From Lethocerus indicus (Eukaryota > Arthropoda > Insecta > Hemiptera > Belostomatidae): DNA of 64,000 nucleotides. The position numbers and the translations under genes were made by a program. The stretch is taken from NCBI GenBank assembly GCA_019843655.1, contig JACDQD010000010.1, forward strand, positions 7,671,637 to 7,735,636, given 5' to 3'. Of this stretch, positions 1 through 12,739 are shown piece after piece. The notes beneath the pieces are model-generated. The model searched no databases, was not told where the DNA came from, and saw nothing but the letters and a program-made list of their open reading frames with translations. Position 1 is the stretch's first letter. Each line of letters starts with the position of its first letter.

Positions 1-3000
1 GAAACTGGTACTGAGAGCGTTGTCCTTATTTCTGTACATTATCCGGAAGCACAACCGTACGAAGCAACGAAGACACTATCTAGTAAATATAGTGTGCATG
101 GGGGTTCGCGAAAAAGTGAAATTTTATGTCCACATCAACCAATTTGGTTTTTACGTATACCGCTTTCTGATTCTTTTGGTACCACTCCTTCGGTTTATAC
201 AGGATGCTGGCTGACGTACGTTCTCGCTACATTGCTAACGGAATACCAATCAGGGTAATGACCAGAACCGGACCAGATAGTCGAGAGGAAATAGAAAAAT
301 TACGCTATTAATTTAACCGGGAGGATCTCATTTTTTAAATTCATTCCCTTATCTGGGTGGCATTTCTGAGGGTTTCCTCTCAATAGTGCCTGGCGATTGG
401 TTTTTTAACCTTAAATTCTGAACCAATTCGCTCTTCTTCATCGCGAGCTCATTGGCTCTTGCCGTTGGTTTCTTCCTGTGAACTTATCCTCGTTTCCGAG
501 CAAAGGGCTGTATCCCTGTCGTGGGAGAAACCTTACGGGGGGAAAACCTTGATCTCGTACCTGCGTTAATGTGCGTCCCGGGCTCAAAGCGGGGGAATTG
601 GGAGGACTGCGGTAAAGAGACTGCGACATATAAATAAATCCATATATTCAATATATGTATATGCTCTATAAATAGCATCTACAGTGTGTTTTGAAACTAT
701 TGGATATTGGCTTAATAGATGGTAATCGACTCTAGCCAACATGACCGAGGGGACATAACGATAACCGCTTTGGCGTTTAGGTCCTAATTCCAATTCCGCC
801 GCGTGAGATAGAACCAACCCAGCGAAGGTACTCCCTGATAAAAGTATGGTTCTTGACTACATAATATTCAGATTCAGCCCCCGAGGCGTGAGTGATAATG
901 GTAGTTCGTAGTTAAGAATATTTGAGATCTGGTAACTACTACTCGCGTTTCATTTTCTGCCCTACTACCTTCAGCCACCCCCTCAGCCCCTGCAGGAAAT
1001 GGACGTTCAGAGCGCTAATGGTCGTTAGGTCGTTTCATTCGGTGGAAGGTCAATTTTGTGCCGGTGGGCTCCCATTGAAACTGAAACCGGTATCCTTGAC
1101 GGGTTGACCGGCGGCCGAACAATGTTTGTCACGCCGCGTTGATCAAACACAGTAGTGGGCTCTGGTTCTGCGAACAAGGTTGGCCGTCGCATTCAAACCG
1201 CCGATTGGTCCCAGCGACAACATTTCAACCCTAATCTACATTATACGTTTGTTGTTTCAATTTAGTCATAAAATACTACCTGGGATTGATCGTGAGTTGA
1301 TAGCGGTAGGCCCGCGTTATTTTTCGGTTTGGTTCCAACCCTCGATTCCCACCGAGGGTTGAAGCCTCAGCGGTTTTTCTACTTCCTCTGGCGACGCGTT
1401 TCCGGTCTCGCCTTGTTTGGCTTCTTCCGGGCCACCGCCATCTATACACCTAACACCAACATTAAATTCGGAACAAATCTACCGAATCATAATCTTCTCT
1501 CGCCATTAATTCGTAGAAAAGAGGAAAGGGCGACGAATTTAGGAAGGAAACAAGATACGATTTTCTAATATCGAGCGACTTTGGACGCTCTTTTGGTTTC
1601 AGGCCATTCCTAGAGTTCTAGTTAAATTATAATATCAACACAATTGGTAGGAATACGTAAAAACCAACATTGAAACCAACTGTAGTTAAATCTCCTAAGC
1701 TGCGTGATGTACCAACGTCCATACACTTTTTTAAAAATATTAGTAGGGGTCTTATATTGTTAACTGATTATTAATTTATTTCCCCATTTATTCACTTAGT
1801 TTTGTGAATCGATATTCACTCTAGCGTGATGGATCCAGGTGTCCGCAGCACAGTTTTGGGAGCATAAATAATAGTTGGACTGGGAAGGCGGCTAAGGTCG
1901 GGGGTCGAGGTCGAGGTCGTTTCGCTCTGGATTTGACGCCTGTCGTGGAAGCGGAAAGCTGTCGATTCACCTCCGTCGGCTCGCGTGCCCACTGCTCATT
2001 AGCCCCAAGATTGGAATCTATTCGCGCCCTGAGCGAATGAAAGCGGTATTATAATTGTGCATACGACGACTTATGTCACGCATTACAGATTGGCGGTATT
2101 TAATTTTCACGAGGTACCCAGTCCCGTACACGTGTTAAGTCGGACGCAGGAATTTATACCGTGGAAATAGTTTGTTTGACACGAAAACGTTCAACCTGAA
2201 AATCGGTTAACAGAAAATTATATTCTGTTCCAGACAAAATACTGTATAATTTCATAAATTTGTTTCCTTTCAACACGAATGAATTTCGCACCTCGGATAA
2301 ACAACAACCTGCTGTCACTAGCTTCATCGTCGCCACAATATTTTGACTGAATTTATTTTGATTAGGGTCGGCAAGTGGAATGAACAATGGTTCCAAGGTT
2401 AACGCTCGGTTTTAGCTAGTCAGTAGGTAGGGATTACCGATTTTACAAGAAAACAAAAACAAACTGTGGTCAGTCGAAACATTTAATTTTTATTGATAGA
2501 CCATTTTTGTGTCTAAAGGGGTGAACTTTGAGTTAACTGAATCAACCTGTGAACGTCTACGATAGAAGCTGCCAACGTTGTCCATACACACGACAACGAT
2601 ATTTCCGGACGTTGTTCATAGAGTTCATTTATCTAGTTACAGTTCAGTAATATAGCTATTTTTTATTTCATCTGTTGTAGTTTTTTTATTACTTTTATTT
2701 CTTGTATTTTTATTATTTGCCACAATTGCGTCGTTTCACCGGAATGGGTTCCCAAACCGCGATTGATTCCAGTTGTTTCGAAAGAGATTTCCAATACCCT
2801 TTTTCTCCCTGCACAGACCTATGACCGCAATACGTGGCTCGGCAGTTCCCTGGATGAAACGCGGTTTGTATCCATTTAGCCGGAAAATATGCTGTTTCTC
2901 TACTAGTTTGAAATAGGAAGCATTATTTTCGTTCTTCTCAAGGGTTTTCTTTTTTCGATTTTCCAGTCATTCTTTCCCAATTTATTTATTCGTATGTTGA

Positions 3001-3348
3001 TTTCAATCAATGTAGATTGGAAGTTTTTCCTTACACTTTCCTGAAACTTAAGTCATTTTTATAGGGGTATAATTTTGCAAATTAATCTGCCCTCTTTATA
3101 ATTATTTCAACTTAAAACGTAATATTTAAACTTACCACAATCGTGTGTCACAATGGCTTAATTATTCCAGTATACATTTAATCCTGAATTAAATATATAT
3201 TATTAAGTGTCTAGCACATGTCAAGCTAGAAGAAAAGGTTTGGATTCTCCAGAATTTGGCTCAATTTTCCGTTCAATCTCAATTTTTCATTTGTAACTTG
3301 CGGTCCTCAACTACGTCCGGACGGATTTCAGATTATTTTTAATAATAT
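1..3348. other. No gene recognised; AT-rich, CpG-containing intergenic or intronic DNA
   Basis: Open frames here are short, carry no recognisable domain, and overlap on both strands as chance frames do. A short GGTCGA direct repeat lies near 1900-1920. If the USP gene at 24.4 kb has a long intron, this stretch could lie inside it, but nothing seen proves that. Confidence 0.5.
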
Positions 3349-3412
3349 AAATTGGACGGGATATAGAAGCGGAAATAAGCGACAGTTGGGATATCGGGGT
3401 CAAGGTGGGCTC
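3349..3412 (+). repeat. Dispersed repeat, copy A (pairs with 4421-4490)
   Basis: This segment starts with AAATTGGAC and shares an ordered series of blocks with 4421-4490: AAATTGGAC, GGGATAT, AGCGGAAA, a GATAT block and GGGGTCAAG, followed by a GGTGG-type end. Small indels separate the blocks. The shared order over more than 60 bases suggests two diverged copies of one element. No coding content or terminal structure identifies the class. Confidence 0.5.
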
Positions 3413-4420
3413 CTCGTTCGATCGGGGCCAGAAATCGTGAGGCGTTAAAAATGTAACAGAAGCCCACTTGTCTGTTATAAGCAGAACGAGCTCTTAGGCG
3501 GTCTAATTTCTGGCTGAGGTTCGCCTATAGGCTCAATTGCTCTAATTTGTATTTTTCACTTTTGTTTATAAACGTTTTCATTTGATAGTTCCGTATTTCG
3601 AACACTATTCGCAACCGTTAATGAATTGAACCTTGAGTGAACCGTAAAATTACACGTGGAACAATGTTAGTGTGTGCATCGTTCTTTATATTCCAACGTG
3701 AGATTGTGACGGTGAGGTTTCGCCTGAAAAGACGCAAGGCTAAACCGAACGAGAATTGCCAAAAATGCCTCGATTGTTATTTTACAAAAAAGATATCACC
3801 CCCAAGACATGGACGTCCTACCTAAACAAAACTAAAATTCTTAAGCTTACCGCACTCAGGCGTGTACGAAAATTAAAATTACAAGTCTAAACATGAAAAT
3901 CTAACTTCGGAATCTAAAGGAAAAAATATTAAACGTAAGCACAGCAATAGTAAAATATATTCAAGAGGGAACCAGAATGAATTCCGACTCATCGATAGGA
4001 TATATTATGAATGAACTGAACAATGGACAATTTCAATGGCTTCATATCTCGCTGAATCCATAATTGCGTTATTTTTGAAGAAGTATTTAAAGTTATAGGA
4101 AAACATGATTTTTTTTCATTCATATTCCATGCAACACTCCCTTTTGTTGTTTGGCTCGTTGTTTGTCTGTTAATTTTTATTTCATATTTTTTATTCTCAT
4201 TAAAGGATAAGAATTTTATGCTCTTTGTTTTTGTGGTTTGTATACTGTAAACCTTAGGTATATGCTTATAGCCGGATATCCGGTGCTCCGGACTTAAGGC
4301 GGGGCCCACTTAAAGTTCTCGCTCCCTTGTCTGGATGCTCTTAAAATACTCGACTCGGCAGGCAGAGGGGTCTTAGATGAGGGGAAGTGATTTTTATTTA
4401 GGAATCCGGGACCGGGCCTA

Positions 4421-4490
4421 AAATTGGACTTGGGATATCTCGGAGCGGAAACCAAATGCCGGCTGGCGATATTGGGGTCAAGAAGGTGGA
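4421..4490 (+). repeat. Dispersed repeat, copy B (pairs with 3349-3412)
   Basis: This is the second copy of the block series described at 3349-3412, in the same orientation about 1.07 kb downstream. It holds a few extra bases between blocks (for example TCTCGG after GGGATAT). The surrounding sequence (4280-4330 and 4400-4420) is also GC-richer than average, so the element may be longer than the recognisable core. Confidence 0.5.
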
Positions 4491-5505
4491 GTTTTAAGCC
4501 GGGGGGAGAAGAAAAGGGAACGCTTCAGGAATACAGCATGGGGATTGTTTTATCGTTCCAATGAAGGACTTTGCCTACCGCTGCTTTATATCCCACGCTA
4601 GTTGAAAGTACAGTAATTATTTATATTTGAAACCCATGTAGTGTGGGACATAATTGGCAAGAGGACACAGAAGACCGCAAAAATGGCAGTAAAAACTTCC
4701 TTTTGTTTATAACTAACAAACGCTTTCAATTATTGACACAATCCGAAGGCAGCATTCTGTTGGTAGCGTAATCAGTATATAGATCACTCACAATATCTCT
4801 CGTCATTATTCATATTGGTAGGTATTTTAACATGTCGGTCAATCGGTGTATTTTAGGTTGTGACCATTTTTATAAATAAAATTACTGAGACTGAGACGGC
4901 GCAGATAGGTTGCTTCATCGAGGACATGAGCCAGTATCTCACGATATTGACAGGAAACGGTGGCAGCGGCCTGTATCCATAAAATAAAGGTGGTAGAAAG
5001 CTTTTTCTTTAATGCATTTCCGGCATAGTTTCTGTATCCAGGAAGCGTACGAGATTAGATAGGCGGCCGAAGTCGGGCGGCACAATCGCTGGCGGTAATG
5101 TAGGTGTGCACGGGTTAGGTTTTTTTTTGTTCCAGGTTGTTTTGCATTGCCGGAGGTCATGGGCGGACCGCCTCCTTCCCCCGGACGTGGGAATTGCTCC
5201 GTCCCACACCAGGTGTCCTGTGGCAGCGCATGTAATTTTCTCGCCCTCGCACTCTCCTCCGCGTTTGAAACTTAAACGCCACGGCCGGCTCGGAGCTGTG
5301 TCCTACTTCCTCGGCGGCCGCAGACAAGGTCGAGGTCCCGGTGTACATTCCCACATCGATGAAGTGGTGGGACATAAAAGGGCACAAAATAAATTTTACG
5401 TAAAGCCAGTACTTTAGTAAAGTTCCTTTATACGCCTGGCGTTTTTCAATGCCATCCACTGCAATGAGCGGTCGTTGCATTTTTTTTCAATTTGATTCTC
5501 CATTC
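4491..5505. other. No gene recognised
   Basis: Overlapping frames on both strands at 5.0-5.48 kb come from a GC-richer, CpG-rich patch. None shows a domain or a convincing start and splice context, so I treat them as chance frames. Confidence 0.4.
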
Positions 5506-5950
5506 TGGTCGCCCCATACCCGACTGAAAAGAACAGATCTAAATCGTAAATTTGGACTGTTGAGACCTCTTTTGAAAAGGACATCAAAACTGACAATAGT
5601 CAACAAACTGACAATATATAAAGCTATACTAAAACCAACATGGACATACGGAATAGGACTATGGGCCAAAAAAAACCAACATCGCTCGCATCCAAACATT
5701 CCAGTTAAAAGTCCTTCGTACCATCCTTAATGCTCCCTGGTACGTTTCTAACCGAACAATCCATAATGACCTCAACATACCCACAGTCGACGAAGTCGCA
5801 AAATAAATTTGCTTCCTTAAATTCCATTCCCGCCTCTCTCCACATCCAAATCCACTCCTTCCGTCCCTTTCCTCTTTTACCCATCCATTACCCCCCCGTG
5901 TCGGCTTAAACGCCGAACGCAGAAACCGTGCTGAAACAGGTCTAGTTTAA
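5506..5950 (+). mobile_element. Jockey-clade non-LTR retrotransposon relic (C-terminal end of reverse transcriptase ORF)
   Basis: Translation shows the conserved tail that follows the reverse transcriptase domain in jockey-type elements. In order these are PHTRLKR, LNRK, NKLTIYKAILKP and WTYGIGLW, then a frame change near 5690, then FQLKVLRTILNAPWYVSNR, TIHNDLNIPTVDEVAK and, after a stop at 5804-5806, the HSRLSPHPNPLL-type end with a final stop at 5948-5950. At least one frameshift and one internal stop mean it cannot encode a working protein. Nothing upstream continues the RT core, so the copy is 5'-truncated, as is usual for LINEs. No poly(A) tail or target-site duplication was identified. 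Confidence 0.85.
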
Positions 5951-8664
5951 GATAACGTCTAACACACTCTTTCCTCTGTAATGTCAGCCCTCGCCAAATC
6001 CAAGCAATCAATAGCAAACCTCCTGAAACCGAATCAATAGCACCATGCTACGTGGATTATGACCATCTTACGTAGAGGATATAATTTTTATTGGATTCGC
6101 AGCAATCTCATTCATTCTGGCAGTTTAATATTGCGGGATTACTGAAAAATAATAATCGCGTCTTGAGAATTACATGATTCAGGACAATAAGACGATTGTA
6201 ACATTTCACACCCGATAACACAGGTGACATAACACCTGATTCATTCTGACAAGCGGTACGAATCATATTTATGCCAGGAAATACAAGGAACCCATTAATC
6301 ATGCCTATCTCTGTCATGTTGTAATATGTTTTCTCAATAAGTTTTCTTTATGTTTCTGCATCAGCAATTAGTATTATGAACTGATCTCAGGAGACGCTGA
6401 AACGAGAAATGGGGCAACTGAGACTTTATCGAACTACTCCACCCCGCCGCTTTCAGTTTGAAATCAGTGTTTATTTGCGAAGAATTCCGTGTTTCGATTG
6501 TTTGGCCCCTCCTTTGTACATTGTTTTCTGTGCAGATAATGGCCTGCGTCCTGTTAACGCGTGACGTTTATAGGTCCACATCCGGGATGCTCCTGATAAG
6601 CAGTACGTTTATCTCTTCTGTTGACACTGCTCTGGGAGCCGTCCGGGCTTTTAGCCGGCGTGCCGGGACCGAAAAACGACCTAGTATGGGAAAGTTTAAA
6701 TGGATTTCCCGCTATCCCCTCCCCCGTTCGATTATTCAATCGGAGCAGGGGAGATATCGAATTCCTGTCTTGACTTTCTATTGACGAATCTCGTTGATTT
6801 CACATTCTCTTGTCAAAAATCATATCGAGACGTATCCTTTCAAATAAATTGGACATGAAATTTTATTGTAACCTTTGAAGTTTGCAAGTTATAGCGGCAG
6901 TTTTGTTCTGATCATTGGAACATATAATAATGACGCGTAAAAGAAATCCATCGTTAATATCTTCGCACAATCTGTGATTGTGTGCTTTCTTTGGCAAATT
7001 GTTTTAAATGTAACGATTTGTATTTTTTTACTTGCCCTTAATAAGTCGAAGTATACAGTTTTATTTCAAACAGAAAAGTATTAAAAGCATTTTAATTATA
7101 ATAAAGAGTCAGTGTAAGTTCTTTACATCGACTGTTTGACACATATGCAGAGGGAGCACTAAAGTGTGTGTAATTGCGAGTAGTATTATTATCACTTCAG
7201 AAAAAAAACTGGACGTCTGAATCAGCTGCTAATTTGATTAGGGTGACTGATATTTTAATTCTTTAAAATACCTAATGTATTAATTGCTTCTATTTTCCCC
7301 ATTGCTATGCTGTCAGTGTGGCTGAATTTTATGAGCTACACGTTTGTAAGAAATAATTACAATAATTTTCATTCACTGATATTTATGCTATTAATTATTC
7401 CTCGTTGATTGGTTGGACAACCAACGTATTACTAATTGCTTAATGGGCAGTGATTAATACGTTCTATTCGAAAATCTATATTATCTAACTCTTCACTTGA
7501 TTCATTAGTTCGCTGGACTCTGCGATATTAAAATAACGGGGGCTATGACAACCAGTAGTGTAGCGCTTGCATTAGGCTAATTGCGGTTATAAAATTTAAT
7601 GACGCCACTTATCTCGGAATGATTTATGTTTGTTTAGTTCCCCAGTTGTTGGACTGTTTATTTCCTCTCCTCTTTGAAAAATATTACACTCCTCATTAGT
7701 TCGGTAGTTTAAGATCGTCTTGTATGGAATAGATAGAAAAATAAATAGGTTGTAAACGCTATAAACTATTGCGTTGTCTCTAATCTATCAATTTGAACCT
7801 GTTTCAGGCGTTAAATAATGTACTCTTTTCATTATTTTCGTTAAAGATGTTTGTAGTTCGTAATTAAGTATGATTATTGTATGCTTGTAATATAGATTAT
7901 TAGTTTGCAATCGTATGATGCAATTTCTGGCGCCGAGACATATTGATATTGGCGCGTTGCTTGTACTGAACCGACTGCGTTCGATCAAGTGGTAATAACG
8001 TGGAAAAATTCCTTCGAGATAATTCTATTTTTAGGGGAACCGATGCCCGTCCGTTTCGATTAATCGAAGAACTATTTCTGGTCTTACTTAAATCATTATA
8101 TTGTAAAATTAGTTATAAGAGTTTCTTGGTTGTAGTTTTGAGGGACAAAAAAGTGCATGTTTTCATTGTAACTCATATATTCGTTTTCTTCACATTCCCA
8201 ATATAGTCGTTTCTATATTCGGCCGATTTATTATTTTTGTCCTTGCGGACTTGAAATATGAAGTAAATTGGCTTTACTTTCGCCTAAGTCAGTTAGTAAA
8301 ATTGGGTATCTTGTATGGGATACGGCCGCTATATTTGTGGGCGTGAAGCCACAATAATCATACCCCACAATGGGCTGGGTCCAGTCGAAGCCGATTTCTC
8401 TCGGGGACGGGCGTACAACTATTCCGTGTACACAAAAGGGTACCAATTAGTATGTACAATATCAATGGATAATGAAAAATAATTAATTACTCGATAGATT
8501 TCAGTTAAGTAGTTTCTGAGCAACCAATTTAATGTGCAGTTTATAAGGTCATCGTTGTATCTAAAGAAACGAAAGTTGTCGGTATTATTATTATTAGTAG
8601 TAGTATATATTAAATGCAGAAATAAATTATATCATTGTTTTTACTTACAAATTATGTTTAAACA
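5951..8664. other. No gene recognised
   Basis: The sequence is mostly AT-rich with short frames on both strands (for example 6458-6784 and 6108-6317) that lack any recognisable motif. Confidence 0.4.
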
Positions 8665-8717
8665 CGGGTAAAAAACATGCGGGTAAAAAACAAAATAATT
8701 TTGTTTTGTTTTTTACC
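8665..8717. repeat. Compact direct-plus-inverted repeat
   Basis: The 13-base unit CGGGTAAAAAACA occurs at 8665-8677 and again at 8680-8692. The second copy begins a 14-bp perfect inverted repeat, GGTAAAAAACAAAA at 8682-8695 and its complement at 8704-8717, with an 8-base spacer. It could be the end of a small foldback or MITE element, or a slippage product. Nothing nearby decides between these. Confidence 0.6.
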
Positions 8718-11244
8718 TCATCAAATACCGGATGCTTCAATAAGTTTGAGGATTACATCATTTCGCGTGTGGGCTGTCTGACCTCTGCAGGTCACTGATC
8801 AAAAGTTCGCTACTCGAGACTTTTATAGCCGATAGGATTCGTCTTCGGGATAAAATAAACATTTTATTTCATCTTTATTTTAGTATTTTAAAAGAATACC
8901 GAGTCTATACTATACCCAGTGTGACCAATGTTAAAAACGTTTTAATTCGGATTTGTGACCGATATTATGATAGAACGGGCTCCGGATGGACCATTTGCAA
9001 GTCTGTAAATTCAATATTGGCGAGTTTGAAAAATATTCAAAACAGTTAATAAATGGCCGGCGACAGATAACCGGTCTAACGAACACGCACCATATTTCTG
9101 ATAAGGGGGTAGTTGCACACATGTCAACTACCGAAAAGACTTATGACCAAGGCGACCTTCTTTTTAAGTCCGAACCGATACGAATAGACAGTATGCAAAC
9201 TTTGCAAGCGCATTGCAAATCGCATTAAGTTTTAACTTGGGTTTTAAGTCGCCGGCAGGTTTAGGTACCCCCAAATTAATGTTATTTTGACACGTTATGT
9301 GTAAGTCACAGCGATGATTTGCGGAAATAAGAATCCGACCTTTTCTGGTTCGTGAATATAAAATAATGACAGACTTATATTTTAAATTAATAAATAATAA
9401 TTTAAGTAACTGATGAAAAAACGACTAATCTAGTATTTAATAAAAATTTAAATATAATAATCGTTGTAAAAGAAAATAAGATGGCCACTTGTGGTTTAGT
9501 TTAAACTAAAGTTTGTGGGACGCCAGTTGTCGAACAAACCACGACCAAGTAGTAACTTTATTCAAGTCCATCCAGTTGATCAAAATTGCAGGAATGTGAA
9601 TCTGGTACGTTGTCTGTAATTATTAAGTACGGTTCTTAAGGGGATTGTATTTTGTAGACCGTTGCAGTCCGCAAATTCGGTTGGTTTTACAGTTGTGTGG
9701 AAATCTTTTGTTTCATAATTTATTAGTTTGAATCCATTATAATTTATGATTAAACCAGCGAAGTTCTTTCTCCAACAATTCGCCCATTATCCTGGACATA
9801 TTTCTCTCATTCTATATACAGCATGTTCAGTTTATTGAAAACGAAACAGACTTCATATTGTTATAAACATTATGTGTGAAATACCTGGGTACAAAGGACT
9901 TGGATCTCGAAACCTCCAAAATATTAAAACCCTCCCCAACTACAAAAGAGAATGTTCAACGACTAGCTAGATGTTGTTCCAGAATAGGGCCCAATATCCG
10001 ATGCATAATTTATCGCATCTCACTTGGTAATGTGTTCAGGATAGCGGCGCTGAAATTTGTCACGACCCTCCAGGCTCTATCCCGAAGAGAGATTCTTCTT
10101 CTTATCTCTCTTATCCTTTCGAAATTACAATACAGTCTCGAAATATTTATGGAGCGGTCGTGAGGAGATTCGGAATGTCGGTTCTTATACTTTTCGGATT
10201 ACATGGCGCGGAATATCACACCATGAAGTATGTCATTTTTACTGGGGACAGCCGCAAAAAGTAATGCGCTGATTCGGTCTTATGGTAGACCACCGTCTGC
10301 AGTTACAATCAAATGTGTTTAGAATGGACGACTCGTAGAATGAAATTTTTAATTATTGGCACAGTTTCGTTGCTGGGTGTTCGCGCTTATGTGTCATCCT
10401 GTTTAGTTATTCGAATCACGTACCGTGCTCTCGCGAAGGTCCCCCGGTACCATAGGTATAGCGAAGTACCTTGTCCGATCGTCTGTTCAAATTAAAAATA
10501 CTGTCCAGCTCATAACCTTTTATAGGTAACATTATGACGGCTGTCGACAGTTCATGCGTTCATTATTTGTACCGCCATTCGTGTGGATTTTTGTTAACAG
10601 CAGTCCCACAAGTTTATTGTCCCACCGTAAACCTGCCGAAGATCTACTGAATGATATACGAATAATATACGAAACATCGCGGACCTCCGAACTCACAATT
10701 TAAATATAATTGCTCGGCGTTTGATGACGAACTCCGTTCGCGCTGTAATCAGGGACTGAACGGGGGCACACGCAAAATTATCAGATTATTATGTCGTCAG
10801 AAAAACAGAGGCAGTCGTTTCCTCGCGGTTGCGAGGACAAAACGCCTCATCTAGCCAAACCGCAAAATTCTGTATTTTATTTTATTATTGCAGCCTTCGA
10901 GTTGGAGAAAAACCTTGTAATTGTCTGCGACCGGGACCGCAGGAACTCCTGTTTGTTTACCTCCGGGCTGCATACAGAAATGGGAATTTAAAACGTAATT
11001 TCAAGAGAGATTGTTTGGAAACGAGTTTTTTTTAAATACGAAACGGAATTGGGGGCCGTTTTGAAGTTAGGAGCTATTATGAAGATTCCTTCGCGTAGAG
11101 CGATAGATGCTTACAGACAAATCTTGTTGTTGCTATAACAGTATTAGTGATTTTTAAGGTGTTGCCCCTGCTGGAAACTCGAATTGTGAGCGGTCCGGGT
11201 ATAGACGAAAATTAGGAAAAGTATGCCTAACAAAGGTCAGAGGG
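8718..11244. other. No gene recognised
   Basis: AT-rich sequence. The longest plus-strand frame (9876-10163) shows no domain, no splice context and no coding bias that I can recognise. Confidence 0.4.
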
Positions 11245-11365
11245 GAAAAACCAGCGATATGCTCACGATGAAGAGGAATAAATTGGTTCAGAAATAAAGG
11301 CTGTAACACCAGTCGCCAGGCAGTATTGAGAGCAAAACTTTCACTCATGCCAACCAGAAATGATA
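11245..11365. repeat. Dispersed repeat copy (pairs with 39431-39532)
   Basis: Shared ordered blocks with 39431-39532 include GAAAA-CCA, CCCACGATGAAGAG (here CTCACGATGAAGAG), TCGCCAG, AAAATTTTCAC (here AAAACTTTCAC) and CATGCCAACCAGAA. This copy carries extra bases between blocks. The pair is in the same orientation, 28 kb apart, on both sides of the USP gene, as expected of an interspersed element. The element class is unknown. Confidence 0.65.
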
Positions 11366-12688
11366 ATAAACTTTAAAAAAATAACTAGATGAAAATCTGA
11401 CGCCTATTCGATAATTTTATATTTTTCATTTGTATCGTTCGGTAGTATAGCGGTAGCCGAACACCGCGAAAACTGTTTGCTGTACGCCCAGAAACGTAAT
11501 TTTCGTCCTATCCCGACGCATCATCATCATTACGTCACTGTCTCAGTTACGAAGCCCGCGGACATGTTGCGCAAAAAGTTTTTAATCTGAAGATTTTTCG
11601 GGCGAACGGACATTTTTCGAAGCTTGTTGGACATGTGCGCCAATCGCGAAACGCTTGAATGGATACAGCCCCCCCCACGGCTTAATCCTGTTACCGGTTT
11701 GCATGATGTGATATAACGGGTGTAATATTTTCGCTATTACGTTTTACACTGCCTTGACCCCAATACGGGATAAACAAATCGCTATCGAAAACCTCAAGTT
11801 CAGTGTTCTTAGTTCCGCGTTGGCTCATATGTTTTTCTGAGTTTATTAAACCCGGCCCTATTTGTACTCACAACTGCCTAAATACTATAAACACCAATAT
11901 AATACCGGAATTTTCCACCTGTTTTCATTAAATGTTTAAGTTATTTATTTAGTTTTTCTAGAGTTTGGTCATACGCTAGACCATAGCGTTATTTCTGAGT
12001 GGGGGATAAAAAGTACCGATTAAACATATTTTTTAATCTGTTTAACAATTTCTTAATATGTGAAGATTGGCTCGACCGTTTAAATGCGTCATCCGCATAT
12101 ATTATTAACACGTTCATTCAGTTTATAAAACTCCAATCAAACTCACCACGCATTAAATATTTCTGAGTATATTAAATTACGCGGAAATCGGCCCTGTCGG
12201 CCTCGAGATACCCGAATCTGTACCGACTCAGGTTGAGATAGTCCGATTGCGGTTTTCCAAGCCATAGGTTTTGTTTTCAAGGTTTTTTGGACGGTTTATT
12301 TAGTTGAAAAGAAATATTCGTCTACATTTTCGAATAGAAAAGTGTTGGAAAAGCTTTTGTTTTACTGGTTCAGTAATTGACGCCGGGACATTTTTTCAGA
12401 GCTCAATTATTTTCTGAAAATGAAAATCTCCCCTCGTTAATTAGCTTAATGTTCTGTTTTCTGTCTAGAAAGGTAATTTGTAATTTCATAATTGCTGTGG
12501 ACGTCTCCTTTTCCATTTTTTTGAGAAAATTATAATCATTATAACCCTCTCCTCCTCTATTAAAATTACAAAAAATGTTATATAATAGTATTTTTAATAC
12601 AACAGAATAATAGTTACTGTCGCTGATACATGTCATTAGGAACTCCCGCGGACTTAGGACCATGCCTGTTTGCCAAATATAAATATAA

Positions 12689-12739
<51 letters not shown>

